From the NCBI GenBank assembly GCA_963715045.1, contig CAVQRC010000043.1:1-64000 (forward strand): 64,000 nucleotides of DNA, in the 5' to 3' direction. Position 1 is the first letter of the stretch. Each line of letters begins with the position of its first letter. Positions 8,469-17,064 of the stretch are shown here, piece after piece. The DNA is from CAVQRC01 sp963715045 (lineage in GTDB: Bacteria > Planctomycetota > Planctomycetia > Pirellulales > Lacipirellulaceae). A program made the position numbers and the translations under genes. The notes below the pieces were generated by a model. That model did no database searches and had not been told where the DNA came from. It saw only the letters and a program-made list of their open reading frames with translations.

Positions 8469-10061
8469 ATGCAGCGAATCTCCTTTGCCGTCGGTGCCGC
8501 GGTGGCTCCGCAGAGTATGGTCCTGCCGATGCTCCCTACTGCCAGTGATGCTGAGCAGTGCTGGCGGCCATCGCGAACGGCGAGGACTGGCCGCAGTGGA
8601 GAGGACCGAACTGCAGCGGCATCTCGACCGCGAGCCAGAACGTTGCCCGTTGAGTTTTCGCCGGAGAAGAACCTGCTGTGGTCGGTGGAACTCGGTGAGG
8701 CGATCAGCTCACCGGTCGTGGTCGCCGGGCGAGTGTTCACCACGGCGATGCTCGGCGAACGCCCCGGCGACCGGTTCGTTGTCGCCTGTTTCAACGCCGC
8801 TGACGGTGCTGAACTCTGGCGGCGAGAGTTCGAGATTCCCGGCGGTCCGCTGGCCAATGTGCATGCTGCCAACAGCTACGCCTCGTCGACACCGGCTGCG
8901 GACGAAGAGCGAGTCTATGTCTATTTCACGCGGCTGGGGTTGCTGGCGCTCGATGCCCGGACCGGAGAGACGGTCTGGAACCGTGAGCTGCCGGAGCCGT
9001 ATTTCGTATTTGACTGGGGGCCCGGCATGTCGCCGGTGATTCACAACGACCGGTTGTTCTTTTGCCAGGACGACGATCTGTTTCCGGCACTCTATTGCAT
9101 CGATACCGGTTCCGGCGAAGTGATCTGGAAGGATGATCGCAGCGACATGGCGTGTAACTACTCGCATCCGATCGTGTGCGAAACAGATCGAGGACCGGAA
9201 GTCGTGGTTGCCGGTACGGGCAAGCTGATCGGTTACGACATCGCTTTGGGCAAGCGGGTCTGGGCCTCGGAGCTGTTTTGCCGCAACATCAAGACGACGC
9301 CCGTTTGCGTCGATGGAACCCTCTACATTTCGCTGGAAAGCAAGGGCATTTCCTACCAGTGGCGTGCCGTGGCGGATGCTGATGGCGATGGCCGGATCAC
9401 GCGGGAGGAGATCGAGACAAACAAGTTTCGTCTTAACGACACGCCGATTCCCGCGGCGTTCTGGACGAAGTTTGAACGGGGCGATGAGAACCACGACGGG
9501 ATTCTGGAAGGCGACGAGATCGACCGGGCGTTTCTCGATCCGAGCAACCAGGGCGGGCTGCTGGCACGTGAGGTCCAGCAGCGGCTCGGCGGGGCGACGG
9601 ACGTTCAGGACCTGGATGAGGAACTCGTTGCAGCCCAGTCCGCGGCCTCGATTCAGGCGATTCGGGGCGGAGGTGAGGGAAACGTATCGTCGACGCATGT
9701 GCTCTGGAGGCACGATACCAAGGCGGCCGATCACGTGGTTTCCCCGCTGGTTGTCGCGGGGCGGATGTTGTTGATCAAGAGCGGCGGGATTTCGGCCTGC
9801 TTCGCGACGGACGACGGACAGCCGCTCTGGCGCCGGAAGCGAATCGGCAACACGTCACGTCATCTGGGCTCGCCTATCTGCGGTGATGGCAAGATCTACG
9901 TCCCCGGAGACAACGGCACGATCGTCGTGCTGGCGAACGAACCCGAGCTCAAGGTGCTGGCGAAGAATGAGCTCGGTGAGTCGATGTCGGCCACGCCGGC
10001 GATTGCAGAGGGGCGACTTTTCGTGCGGACGCGGGAGGTGCTGTGGTGCTTTGGGCTTTGA
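8469..10061 (+). CDS. PQQ-like beta-propeller protein with EF-hand insertion; N-terminus frame-broken
   Basis: From about residue 58 on, this is a secreted-type PQQ-like propeller (BamB-like fold). It has repeated blades of the kind LLWSVELGEAISSPVVVAG, LLALDARTGETVWNREL and YCIDTGSGEVIWK. Two EF-hand calcium loops sit inside: DADGDGRITREE (about 303) and DENHDGILEGDE (about 339). The first 57 codons do not make sense in one frame. The expected start of the mature domain, EDWPQWRGPNCSGIS, lies in another frame at 8582-8627, and the main frame resumes at LPVEFSPEKN (8643). At least two extra bases are implied. A signal peptide probably begins at ATG 8469 (MQRISFAVGAAVA). The substrate or partner is unknown. 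Confidence 0.82.
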   Translation: MQRISFAVGAAVAPQSMVLPMLPTASDAEQCWRPSRTARTGRSGEDRTAAASRPRARTLPVEFSPEKNLLWSVELGEAISSPVVVAGRVFTTAMLGERPGDRFVVACFNAADGAELWRREFEIPGGPLANVHAANSYASSTPAADEERVYVYFTRLGLLALDARTGETVWNRELPEPYFVFDWGPGMSPVIHNDRLFFCQDDDLFPALYCIDTGSGEVIWKDDRSDMACNYSHPIVCETDRGPEVVVAGTGKLIGYDIALGKRVWASELFCRNIKTTPVCVDGTLYISLESKGISYQWRAVADADGDGRITREEIETNKFRLNDTPIPAAFWTKFERGDENHDGILEGDEIDRAFLDPSNQGGLLAREVQQRLGGATDVQDLDEELVAAQSAASIQAIRGGGEGNVSSTHVLWRHDTKAADHVVSPLVVAGRMLLIKSGGISACFATDDGQPLWRRKRIGNTSRHLGSPICGDGKIYVPGDNGTIVVLANEPELKVLAKNELGESMSATPAIAEGRLFVRTREVLWCFGL

Positions 10062-10117
10062 TGGGCGAACAGGCAGATGGGTAAATGGGCAAACTGGGGG
10101 CAAAGGTCTGTGGGACG

Positions 10118-10147
10118 AAAAAAGCCCTCGGCAATGCCGAGGGCTTT
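10118..10147 (-). terminator. Rho-independent terminator of the PEP-CTERM gene
   Basis: The perfect 9-bp stem GCCCTCGGC / GCCGAGGGC has a 3-nt loop. On the minus strand it is followed by six T (six A at 10118-10123 on the plus strand). It lies 35 bp after the stop of the minus-strand gene. On the plus strand it has only three T, so it may also partly stop the propeller gene. Confidence 0.85.
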
Positions 10148-10181
10148 GTGGACTGCAATCAATCTGACGGCGGTCGTGGTG

Positions 10182-10931
10182 CTACGCGTTTCGTCGACGG
10201 CTGATGGCGATCATGCCCACGACTGCGAACACTTGGATGATGGTCGTGGGCTCGGGAATCGGATTAACGACAAATACGCTCGTTCCCGCCACGCTGCCAC
10301 CCCCGCCCAGGGTGAAGCTGAACTGAGTCTGCATCGAGCTTACTGGTCCACCGATGGAAGTGAAGCCGACCGCTTCGTTCATCGTCGACGTGCCGAATGC
10401 GCCAACCGAGATGTTATCGACAAGATTTGTGAATGTGGTGCCGCCTGGAATCGCTCCGTTGTACTGGGCCAGATACGACTTGGTGTTGCCGACATAGCCA
10501 CCTGTCAGCGTGGCTCCGTCACCATCGTTGTCGGTGAGGGTGATCCCGGCACTCGCCGACGCAATCGCTGCGGGAATCGGATCGAATCCGAGAAGGGCCG
10601 AGGTGACCGTAAACATCGTTGTGGCGTTCGTGGCGACGACGAAGTTCAGCGACACGACCGGATCGGCGATGAGCCGCAGCGACGTATTATTCTTTCTGAT
10701 CGTCGCAATCACGTCGCCGCTGTTTGATTTCAACTCGACATCTTCGGCGAGCTTCCAGTTGTAGATATCCGCTGACCACAGATCTTCACGGCTATCAACG
10801 GTCCAGCTGGCCGTCCCCAGGTCAGAAGTGGCCTCGATGGTAAAGGAAACGTCGGACATCGTGGCTGCCTGGGCCGAGAAAGAAGTCGCGGCCAGAATGG
10901 CAAGTCCAAGCGAAATTCTAGAAGTCATCAC
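10182..10931 (-). CDS. PEP-CTERM sorting domain protein
   Basis: A secreted protein of about 249 residues. The N-terminal signal peptide (LGLAILAATSFSAQA) is followed by a beta-rich body with no recognisable catalytic motif, and then a C-terminal PEP-CTERM signal: IPEPTT, a hydrophobic helix (IIQVFAVVGMIAI) and SRRR. Proteins with this tail are recognised by exosortase and moved to the cell surface; no exosortase gene is in the window. GGAGG lies eight bases before GTG 10931, with ATG 10928 next to it, so either may start. A terminator follows. A possible minus-strand promoter is TTGAAT-17-TTTACT near 11000-11030. Confidence 0.85.
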   Translation of the reverse strand: MMTSRISLGLAILAATSFSAQAATMSDVSFTIEATSDLGTASWTVDSREDLWSADIYNWKLAEDVELKSNSGDVIATIRKNNTSLRLIADPVVSLNFVVATNATTMFTVTSALLGFDPIPAAIASASAGITLTDNDGDGATLTGGYVGNTKSYLAQYNGAIPGGTTFTNLVDNISVGAFGTSTMNEAVGFTSIGGPVSSMQTQFSFTLGGGGSVAGTSVFVVNPIPEPTTIIQVFAVVGMIAISRRRNA

Positions 10932-11327
10932 TAGCGTTTCCTCCGGTGGTATCGGTGCGGGTTAACCGCAGTTGTCAAGCGAATGGTGCAGGTCAGTGCT
11001 TAAGAGTAAACCAGTTTAAGAGGGTCAATTCAAGTCATTTGCCAGGAAAATTGCGTGACTTTAGCTGTTTTCTAGCACGACGATGGGTCCGAAGCGTCCC
11101 AGCTTGCGCATTGTGCTAGCAGGTGGTAGTTTTTTGCGCAGGGATCCGGGTGCTTCTGACCCATGTTCCCCAGTTTGCCGAATCGGCTTGAGCGGACGCC
11201 AGCACGCTGCCGCACCCTTACTCTGCGAAGAATGCATGCATTCGATTTGAGGTGAGAGGCGATGAGATCCAAGGGCGATCGCCCGGAGGCGGAGTAGAGA
11301 AAGTGGTACCGGACGGAGAGCGCGACG
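10932..11327. other. Divergent intergenic region, no gene seen
   Basis: 396 bp between the divergent PEP-CTERM gene and the small secreted protein. It is locally AT-richer around 10990-11060. Two similar elements, CTTAAGAG and TTTAAGAGG, lie there, and a weak minus-strand promoter can be drawn. Nothing else is supported. Confidence 0.4.
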
Positions 11328-11810
11328 GTGAAGATCTGCACATTGCTGACAGTACTGGCCCTCTTGGCTTTGCCGATTCACTCTGCCTTGGCCACCGGCC
11401 GAATGCCCGGCGGGATTGGTCAATGGCTGGGTTGGGGATTCGGACCCGGTTACCACTTGCCGATGGTTCGCGCGGCTCCCGCCCGTCCGATTCGCGGGCC
11501 AAACTGCTGCGTCCCACCGCGTCTACCCGTGTGGGAGCGTCCATCGATGCTGGCAACTCCGATCGATGCGGGCTTCATGTGGTCGGGGCCGGCTGCCGTC
11601 GTCGATCCGTCGTCCAGCAGTCTGCCGGTTCCGCTGGAACGAATTCCTGCTCCCGAGAGTTTTGATCCGGCCGTGGTGTTTCCGCCGCAGATTGCTCCGC
11701 GCGTTCCCTCGACGCGTGCCCTGCCGCAGTTCCACGAAGGCCGCGGCTCCATTGCGCCCCGGTCAGCGTATGACCCGACCGCGATCCGTCCTGATTGGGC
11801 GCGCGAGTAA
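11328..11810 (+). CDS. Small secreted Pro-rich protein, unknown function
   Basis: A 160-residue protein with a clear signal peptide (LLTVLALLALPIHSALA) and then a low-complexity body rich in Pro, Ala and Arg, including PNCCVPP. No domain is recognised. The start is GTG 11328 with GGAGAG about eight bases upstream. Its stop is 158 bp from the convergent end of the HtrA-like operon. It has no obvious operon partner. Confidence 0.65.
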   Translation: MKICTLLTVLALLALPIHSALATGRMPGGIGQWLGWGFGPGYHLPMVRAAPARPIRGPNCCVPPRLPVWERPSMLATPIDAGFMWSGPAAVVDPSSSSLPVPLERIPAPESFDPAVVFPPQIAPRVPSTRALPQFHEGRGSIAPRSAYDPTAIRPDWARE

Positions 11811-11968
11811 TGAGCGTTTGGAGGAAGCTGCGACGGGTCTGCCAGCATGCCAATGCGGTGACGCTTGCAGCCGATCCCAAAATGGCCTTCCGCTAACGAA
11901 TTCCCTGGCCGCGGGACGCGTTGACTCAGGTTTTGGGAGGGATTCTCATTCGTCGTTGGCAGACGTGC

Positions 11969-13993
11969 TCAGAGACGATCGAGAGTATCGATCCAGCGTG
12001 CGATGAACGTGCGTTCGGCTATCGAGAGTGTTGTCTGATCTGCTTCGAGTTCAAGCAGGGCGACCGGGATGCCGGCCTGCAGGAGGTCTGCAGCGATCCG
12101 CTTGATGCGGACCGTCGAGCGGGCTTTTTCCGCGACTGCAAAGAGCAGATCGAGCCTTCTCCCGGGGCTGGCCGAGAGGGGTTCCATGGTGCGCGCGGGC
12201 GCCGCCTGGACCGCAATGACGGCCCTGACTTGAGCCGGGAGTAAGTCGGCGATTCGAAAAGCAAGGACCCCGCCGGCTCCCTGTCCGCCGAGGACGACGC
12301 GGTCCGGATCCACTTCGTATTGCGTCGCGACCTGGCGGAGGAGTTTAACGACATACTCGCTTTCGGTCGCGTCCCATCGGCGATCGTTCTCGCTGCGTGG
12401 GACGACCAGGATGACACCGAATTGTTCACAGAGTGGTTTGAAGTCATTGACCAGCCGGGGCAGATCCACGTCGATCGTATCGTGAAGCCAAACCAGGACC
12501 GGGGCAGGCACGTCGGGCCGGTACGATGTGGGAACATACCCGAGGCACTTGTGGGGGAATTCGGTGAGTTCGAATTCGACTTCACCCGTTTCGGGTCGGT
12601 CGCCCTCATAGTCGGTGCGGGGAGGAGCCGCGGCGGCGAATTCCAGCGGAGGCTCGCGAGGGTGCCGCGTCGTCTGAACCTCGCTTGACGCCGCGTTGCC
12701 GTCATGCTCCCAGGCAAGCTCCACCGTCTGCCCGGCGGCGATGCCCAACACGGCGGCCAGGGCTGCCTCGCGGTCGTCGATGCGGATCTCGTCGATGCTG
12801 AGCAACCGATCCCCTGCGACGACGCCAGCCGCCGCTGCCGGGCTGCCGTCGTACACGTGGCGAATGATGGCCCCCGAAGTCGGCTCCGCGTCCGATTCAG
12901 GATTCTGCTCGGTGGCCGCAAGTGCGTTGCGTTCAAGCAACAGGCCAACAAAGCCAGGTTGAAAGTCGGGGAGTTCGGAAACGAGCGTCGCCGTCGTCAC
13001 CGATTCTTCGTCACCCCGGCGAAAACCGATTTCGATCGTTTCGCCCGCATCGCGAGGAACAAGCTCAAAACGCAATTCAGTGGTCGTGGTCACGGCAACG
13101 CCGTCGATCGTGAGAATTGTGTCGCCCTTCTCAAGTCCCGCTTGTGCGGCCGGCGATCCCGGATGCACGGACACCACCATCGGCTGGGTGGTGTGCGGCG
13201 CGGCTGCCGGCAGGCCGACCCCCAGCTTTCCGCGATACAGGTCGTGCCCGGCTCTTAATTGGGGAAGACGCTGTTCGATATCCGCCAGCGGAATCGCGAA
13301 GCCGATGCCTGAGTCGTACCACTTGTCGCCGGCGGACTCGCTGTCACCTTCGGGCGACATGGGCACCAGGATTCCGAACGTTCGACCGCTGAGGTCGATG
13401 AGTGGACCGCCATAATTGAGCGGCGAGATCTTGGCGTCGGTTTGAATGGCCCGTCCGTGTTTACGATTGACGGCGCTGATGATGCCGATGGAGCGAGAGA
13501 CATTGTCACCGGTCGCCGCCCTTCCGATCGCGATGGCCCATTGGCCGGTCCGACACTCATCGCGGGGTACGGCCACGGCGACCGGAAGCGGCGCGGACGC
13601 GTCGATCTTGAACAAGACGATCTTGCGGCTATGGTCGGTGGCCACTTGCCGGGCGGTCGTTCGCGTCCCGTCGGCAAGCGTCACTACGATCGACGAAGGC
13701 GATTGGACGACGCCGTAAGCACTCGAGACGATATGGCCCTCGGGCGATACGATCACGCCGGTGGTGGGTCCCGCCGTGACGACTTCGCCGGCGACCTGAT
13801 CGAGGCCTCCGATTGGTTGGATCCGCACGACCGCGGGTGCCGCGCGGTCGGCAGCGTCGTGAAACGCCCGTTGCTGCTTCAAGATCATCGGGGTCGGTTG
13901 TGCGGCAACGGGAGCCAGCAAGCAGAGCGTATGCAGAATTACGATCGAGGCTGGCAGTGGCCGCCCACACGGTGAGCGAAGGGGGCACCTCAT
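11969..13993 (-). CDS. Catalytically dead HtrA-like protein with two PDZ domains and a C-terminal alpha/beta-hydrolase domain
   Basis: A 674-residue exported protein. After the signal peptide comes a trypsin-fold domain (about 50-260) aligned to HtrA/DegP, but all three catalytic residues are changed. The His position is Tyr (VSSAYGVV), the Asp position is Lys (SRKIVLFKID) and the Ser position is Tyr (SPLNYGGPLID). Two PDZ domains follow (VHPGSPAAQAGLEKGDTIL and VYDGSPAAAAGVVAGDRLL). From about residue 470 it continues with a predicted hydrolase/esterase-like domain (LVWLHDT, then VVLGGQGAGG, a possible nucleophile elbow with Gln in place of Ser). It probably binds peptides or acts as a scaffold rather than a protease. 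It is the last gene of the operon and overlaps its neighbour by 4 bp. Confidence 0.85.
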   Translation of the reverse strand: MRCPLRSPCGRPLPASIVILHTLCLLAPVAAQPTPMILKQQRAFHDAADRAAPAVVRIQPIGGLDQVAGEVVTAGPTTGVIVSPEGHIVSSAYGVVQSPSSIVVTLADGTRTTARQVATDHSRKIVLFKIDASAPLPVAVAVPRDECRTGQWAIAIGRAATGDNVSRSIGIISAVNRKHGRAIQTDAKISPLNYGGPLIDLSGRTFGILVPMSPEGDSESAGDKWYDSGIGFAIPLADIEQRLPQLRAGHDLYRGKLGVGLPAAAPHTTQPMVVSVHPGSPAAQAGLEKGDTILTIDGVAVTTTTELRFELVPRDAGETIEIGFRRGDEESVTTATLVSELPDFQPGFVGLLLERNALAATEQNPESDAEPTSGAIIRHVYDGSPAAAAGVVAGDRLLSIDEIRIDDREAALAAVLGIAAGQTVELAWEHDGNAASSEVQTTRHPREPPLEFAAAAPPRTDYEGDRPETGEVEFELTEFPHKCLGYVPTSYRPDVPAPVLVWLHDTIDVDLPRLVNDFKPLCEQFGVILVVPRSENDRRWDATESEYVVKLLRQVATQYEVDPDRVVLGGQGAGGVLAFRIADLLPAQVRAVIAVQAAPARTMEPLSASPGRRLDLLFAVAEKARSTVRIKRIAADLLQAGIPVALLELEADQTTLSIAERTFIARWIDTLDRL

Positions 13994-15063
13994 GGCATTT
14001 CTGATTCCTGAGCACGGGTCTGTCCGCGGAGTTCGACGGTGATCAATTCACCGTCGCGGGAAACCGCGAGGCGTACGCGATCGCGGCGATCGAAACCGGC
14101 GAGAACATCGCGCAATTCTCTGCAGGAACCGATTACGACGTCGTTGACGAGCACGACGAGGTCGTCGGGGAGGATTCCAGCTTCGTTGGCAGGCGTTCCC
14201 GGCCGCGTGGCGTCGATGTAGGGGGGCGTGCGGGCGATCACGTCCGGAACGAGGACCAGGCCGAGGTCCTCGAGCGTGAGCGGCTGCTGTACCGTCGTTG
14301 GCGTTTCCGGGCGGCGGGCCGTCAGCCGTCCCTCGAGGATGTCGAGGGCACTCTTGGCAACGTCCGACATCGGTACCGCGTAGTTCAGCCACGTGTAATA
14401 GACGTCGCTCTTGGCTTCTTTGCCGATCATGCCCACGGGGCGACCGCGGACGTCGGTGACCACGCCACCGGCCGACCCGGGGTTGCTGGTCAGGGCGTCG
14501 AGCACATATACGTCGCCGACCATCGGGACCCGTGAGGCACCTCGCCGAGCGGTGACCCTGCCACGCAACGCGACCTGACCGTACTGCACACTCACGGGCT
14601 CATTGCCTGCGGCAACCTTGTAGAGGTTGCTGAAGGCAAGGACCAGATCGCCCGCGGTAAGCAAGGTTGCCTCGGTCAGTCGGAAGTGAGGCAGCGGAGG
14701 GCCTTCGTGCGGTAGTTTCAGGACGGCAATTTCAGTTCGCGGATCGGCTCCGAGGAACTCGGCCTCGTACCGGGTCCCATCGTCCAGAACAACCGTGACA
14801 CCCTCGTCCAGGACATAGCTCCAGGCCGTGATGACGTGCCCCTCCGGGGAGATCAGAAATCCGCTCTGATATCCCTCGAGCCGCCGCGGTCCACCAGCAC
14901 CGAAAATCTTGACGACCTTCGTTCTCGCGTCCGCGACGACCTCGCTGAGTGAGTCCTGATCCGCCACGGCGGGCCGCGTCAGGCTCGTCAATACGAGCGC
15001 CACCACCGGGGCGATCATTCCCGCGGACAGCCACGAACGGTGCGCTCGGTGGAGTGGAAACAT
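13990..15063 (-). CDS. Catalytically dead HtrA-like protein with one PDZ domain
   Basis: A 357-residue exported protein with the layout signal peptide, trypsin-fold domain, one PDZ domain. The triad is lost: the catalytic His becomes Ser (HVITAWSYVL where LTNAHVV is expected), Asp becomes Glu (PRTEIAVLKL) and Ser becomes Ala (NPGSAGGVV where NPGNSGGPL is expected). The fold-defining segments around these sites are kept, so the domain is probably stable but not proteolytic. The PDZ domain holds DATRPGTPANEAGILPDDLVVLVND. It lies between an intact HtrA and another dead one in the same operon, suggesting a mixed complex. Confidence 0.87.
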   Translation of the reverse strand: MFPLHRAHRSWLSAGMIAPVVALVLTSLTRPAVADQDSLSEVVADARTKVVKIFGAGGPRRLEGYQSGFLISPEGHVITAWSYVLDEGVTVVLDDGTRYEAEFLGADPRTEIAVLKLPHEGPPLPHFRLTEATLLTAGDLVLAFSNLYKVAAGNEPVSVQYGQVALRGRVTARRGASRVPMVGDVYVLDALTSNPGSAGGVVTDVRGRPVGMIGKEAKSDVYYTWLNYAVPMSDVAKSALDILEGRLTARRPETPTTVQQPLTLEDLGLVLVPDVIARTPPYIDATRPGTPANEAGILPDDLVVLVNDVVIGSCRELRDVLAGFDRRDRVRLAVSRDGELITVELRGQTRAQESEMP

Positions 15064-15069
15064 GAAAGA

Positions 15070-17064
15070 CTACTCGTCCGACGAAGTGGGTTCAAACAGG
15101 TACGTCTCGACGTCCCATTGTTCGTAAATGGAATCGCCGTGCCGTACTTGCCAGCGATAGGGGAGAGTGCGGCCCTGGACTTCGCGAAAGTCAGAGAAGA
15201 GGAGTTCGCACGGATCCTGGTCTGCGTCGGAGAACAGCTCCACGGCGATGAGGTCCGAAGTTTCCGGTGAGAAGTAGAACCTGGCTTCGACGCCGGCATG
15301 TACGCCGACCAGGACGTCGGCCTGAAGCTGCCAGCCAGGCAAGGTCATGGTTCCCAGATAGTAGACCTCGCCAAACCGATCGGGGCCGAGGATCAAGAGC
15401 CTCTGCCAGACATGCAACGCCGCCAGCAGTCCTCCGGAGCGGGGCGGGTTCGAGGCCGCGTCCAGGAGTTCGGCGAATTCGAACGAGGCCGTAAACCGTC
15501 CCTGTGGCAACTCGAGATGCCCCTGCTTCTGCGTGAGGTGAATCAGGGCGACCGAATCGTCGCTGGCGACGCCCGTGATCGACCAGTCGCCAGGGATTTC
15601 GCTGAGTTGGGCCCGCTCTCGGAAGGCGTTCCATACGCGACGAACGTTTTGAAGATTGAAGTAGTAGTTGGCGTAACCCTCACGATGCAGGTATTGCTGC
15701 TGAACCAGGGGGCTGAGCGTTCGTCGCCCGGCACGGCCGGCGCGTGGCAGGGGCTCGGATCTCCGCGGGTCGCGCTCGCTTTGGGAAGGCTCCTGTTGCG
15801 GGCCCTCGTCCGCATCGCCCTTCTTGCGTCCGCTCTCGACGGGCTTCTCTTCCTCCGGGTCGCCGTCGCGATCAGGCTGGTCCTCGGTTTGTTGCTGCTC
15901 GATTTCCCGGCGGTCGTCTTCGTCTGGATCGGGTGGCAGCGGATCGGATTCCTCCGGCAAGTCTGGCGTGTCCGGGTCAGGTTGTCCGTCATCGGGGTGG
16001 GCGCCTCGCTGGCGGGTGATCTTCGCGGCAAGTTCACCCTCGCGATGCACTCCGGCCAACCGCACCCATTTAGTGAGTACCTCACCCTCGTGTTCGAACG
16101 TCAACGGCACCCTCCAGCCTCGCGGAAACGTCCCAAGCACATTCTTGAACGTGTTCACCGAACCGATATCTCGACCGGCGAACTGCAGGATCCGATCGCC
16201 ATAGCGGAGACCGCGACGGTACGCGTCACTTGTTTCGACGATGTCGTTAACATAGACGTATCCTTCCTCGTCGGCCGCCACGGTCGCGTTGAGGGTGGCG
16301 TGATCCACGATGCGACCGCTTTTTAGATAGCCCAGGAATTTCTTGACTTGATTGATCGAGATCGCGTACCCGACCCCCACGTTGACACGGCCCCGCTTCT
16401 CGAACGAGCCGCGTCCATTGATTCCCACGACAAGGCCCTGAGAATTGAACAACGGTCCTCCCGAATTGCCCGGATTGATCGCCGCGTCGGTCTGAATGCA
16501 GTCGGTGTACTCAAGAATCGATCCAGACGGGTACTGATAGCGATGCACTCCCGAGACAATCCCGTAGCTGATTGACGGCTCGAAGTCATCGGCCAGCAGA
16601 AAGGGGTTGCCGGCGGCAAACACCCAGTCGCCTGCCCGAACCTCATCGCTGTCGCCCAGCGGGGCGTGTGGAAAATCGTCGCGTCCCAGCAGACGGACGA
16701 GTGCCACGTCCCCTGTCGGATCGAGCCCCACGACGACTGCCGGATAAATCTTGCCATCGGTCAACCCGCACTCAAGTTCAGGTCCGATCGAAGTGACGTG
16801 AAAGTTCGACAAAGCGTAGCCGTCGGCCGAAATCAGCACTCCGGAGCCACCTCCCTGGCCGCCCGGTGCGAAGATCGCGACCGTCGCATCGGCCGCACGA
16901 CGCATGACCTCGACACGCGTCTGTTGGGCAGCGAGAACCTCCTGATCGAGAGTCTGGGCGCGTACGGTCGCGGGGGACTGCAGCAGCACCGCAAAGATCC
17001 CGAAGATCAGCAGCGTTGCCGGATGGCCCCAACGGTAGCCTTCGATGTCGAATTTGAGCGGCAT
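15070..17064 (-). CDS. HtrA/DegP-type serine protease with PDZ and a long acidic linker
   Basis: A 664-residue periplasmic protease. It has an N-terminal signal/anchor (LLIFGIFAVLLQSP) and a trypsin domain with a full triad: His89 (ALSNFHV), Asp119 (PTGDVALV) and Ser201 (NPGNSGGPLF). A PDZ domain lies about 255-345 (ETSDAYRRGLRYGDRILQ). Then comes an Asp/Glu/Pro-rich linker (about 355-435) and a C-terminal domain of about 200 residues that I do not recognise. The start is ATG 17064, sharing its A with the upstream TAA (TAATG), rather than the TTG at 17088. It is the only active member of three adjacent HtrA homologues. Confidence 0.9.
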   Translation of the reverse strand: MPLKFDIEGYRWGHPATLLIFGIFAVLLQSPATVRAQTLDQEVLAAQQTRVEVMRRAADATVAIFAPGGQGGGSGVLISADGYALSNFHVTSIGPELECGLTDGKIYPAVVVGLDPTGDVALVRLLGRDDFPHAPLGDSDEVRAGDWVFAAGNPFLLADDFEPSISYGIVSGVHRYQYPSGSILEYTDCIQTDAAINPGNSGGPLFNSQGLVVGINGRGSFEKRGRVNVGVGYAISINQVKKFLGYLKSGRIVDHATLNATVAADEEGYVYVNDIVETSDAYRRGLRYGDRILQFAGRDIGSVNTFKNVLGTFPRGWRVPLTFEHEGEVLTKWVRLAGVHREGELAAKITRQRGAHPDDGQPDPDTPDLPEESDPLPPDPDEDDRREIEQQQTEDQPDRDGDPEEEKPVESGRKKGDADEGPQQEPSQSERDPRRSEPLPRAGRAGRRTLSPLVQQQYLHREGYANYYFNLQNVRRVWNAFRERAQLSEIPGDWSITGVASDDSVALIHLTQKQGHLELPQGRFTASFEFAELLDAASNPPRSGGLLAALHVWQRLLILGPDRFGEVYYLGTMTLPGWQLQADVLVGVHAGVEARFYFSPETSDLIAVELFSDADQDPCELLFSDFREVQGRTLPYRWQVRHGDSIYEQWDVETYLFEPTSSDE

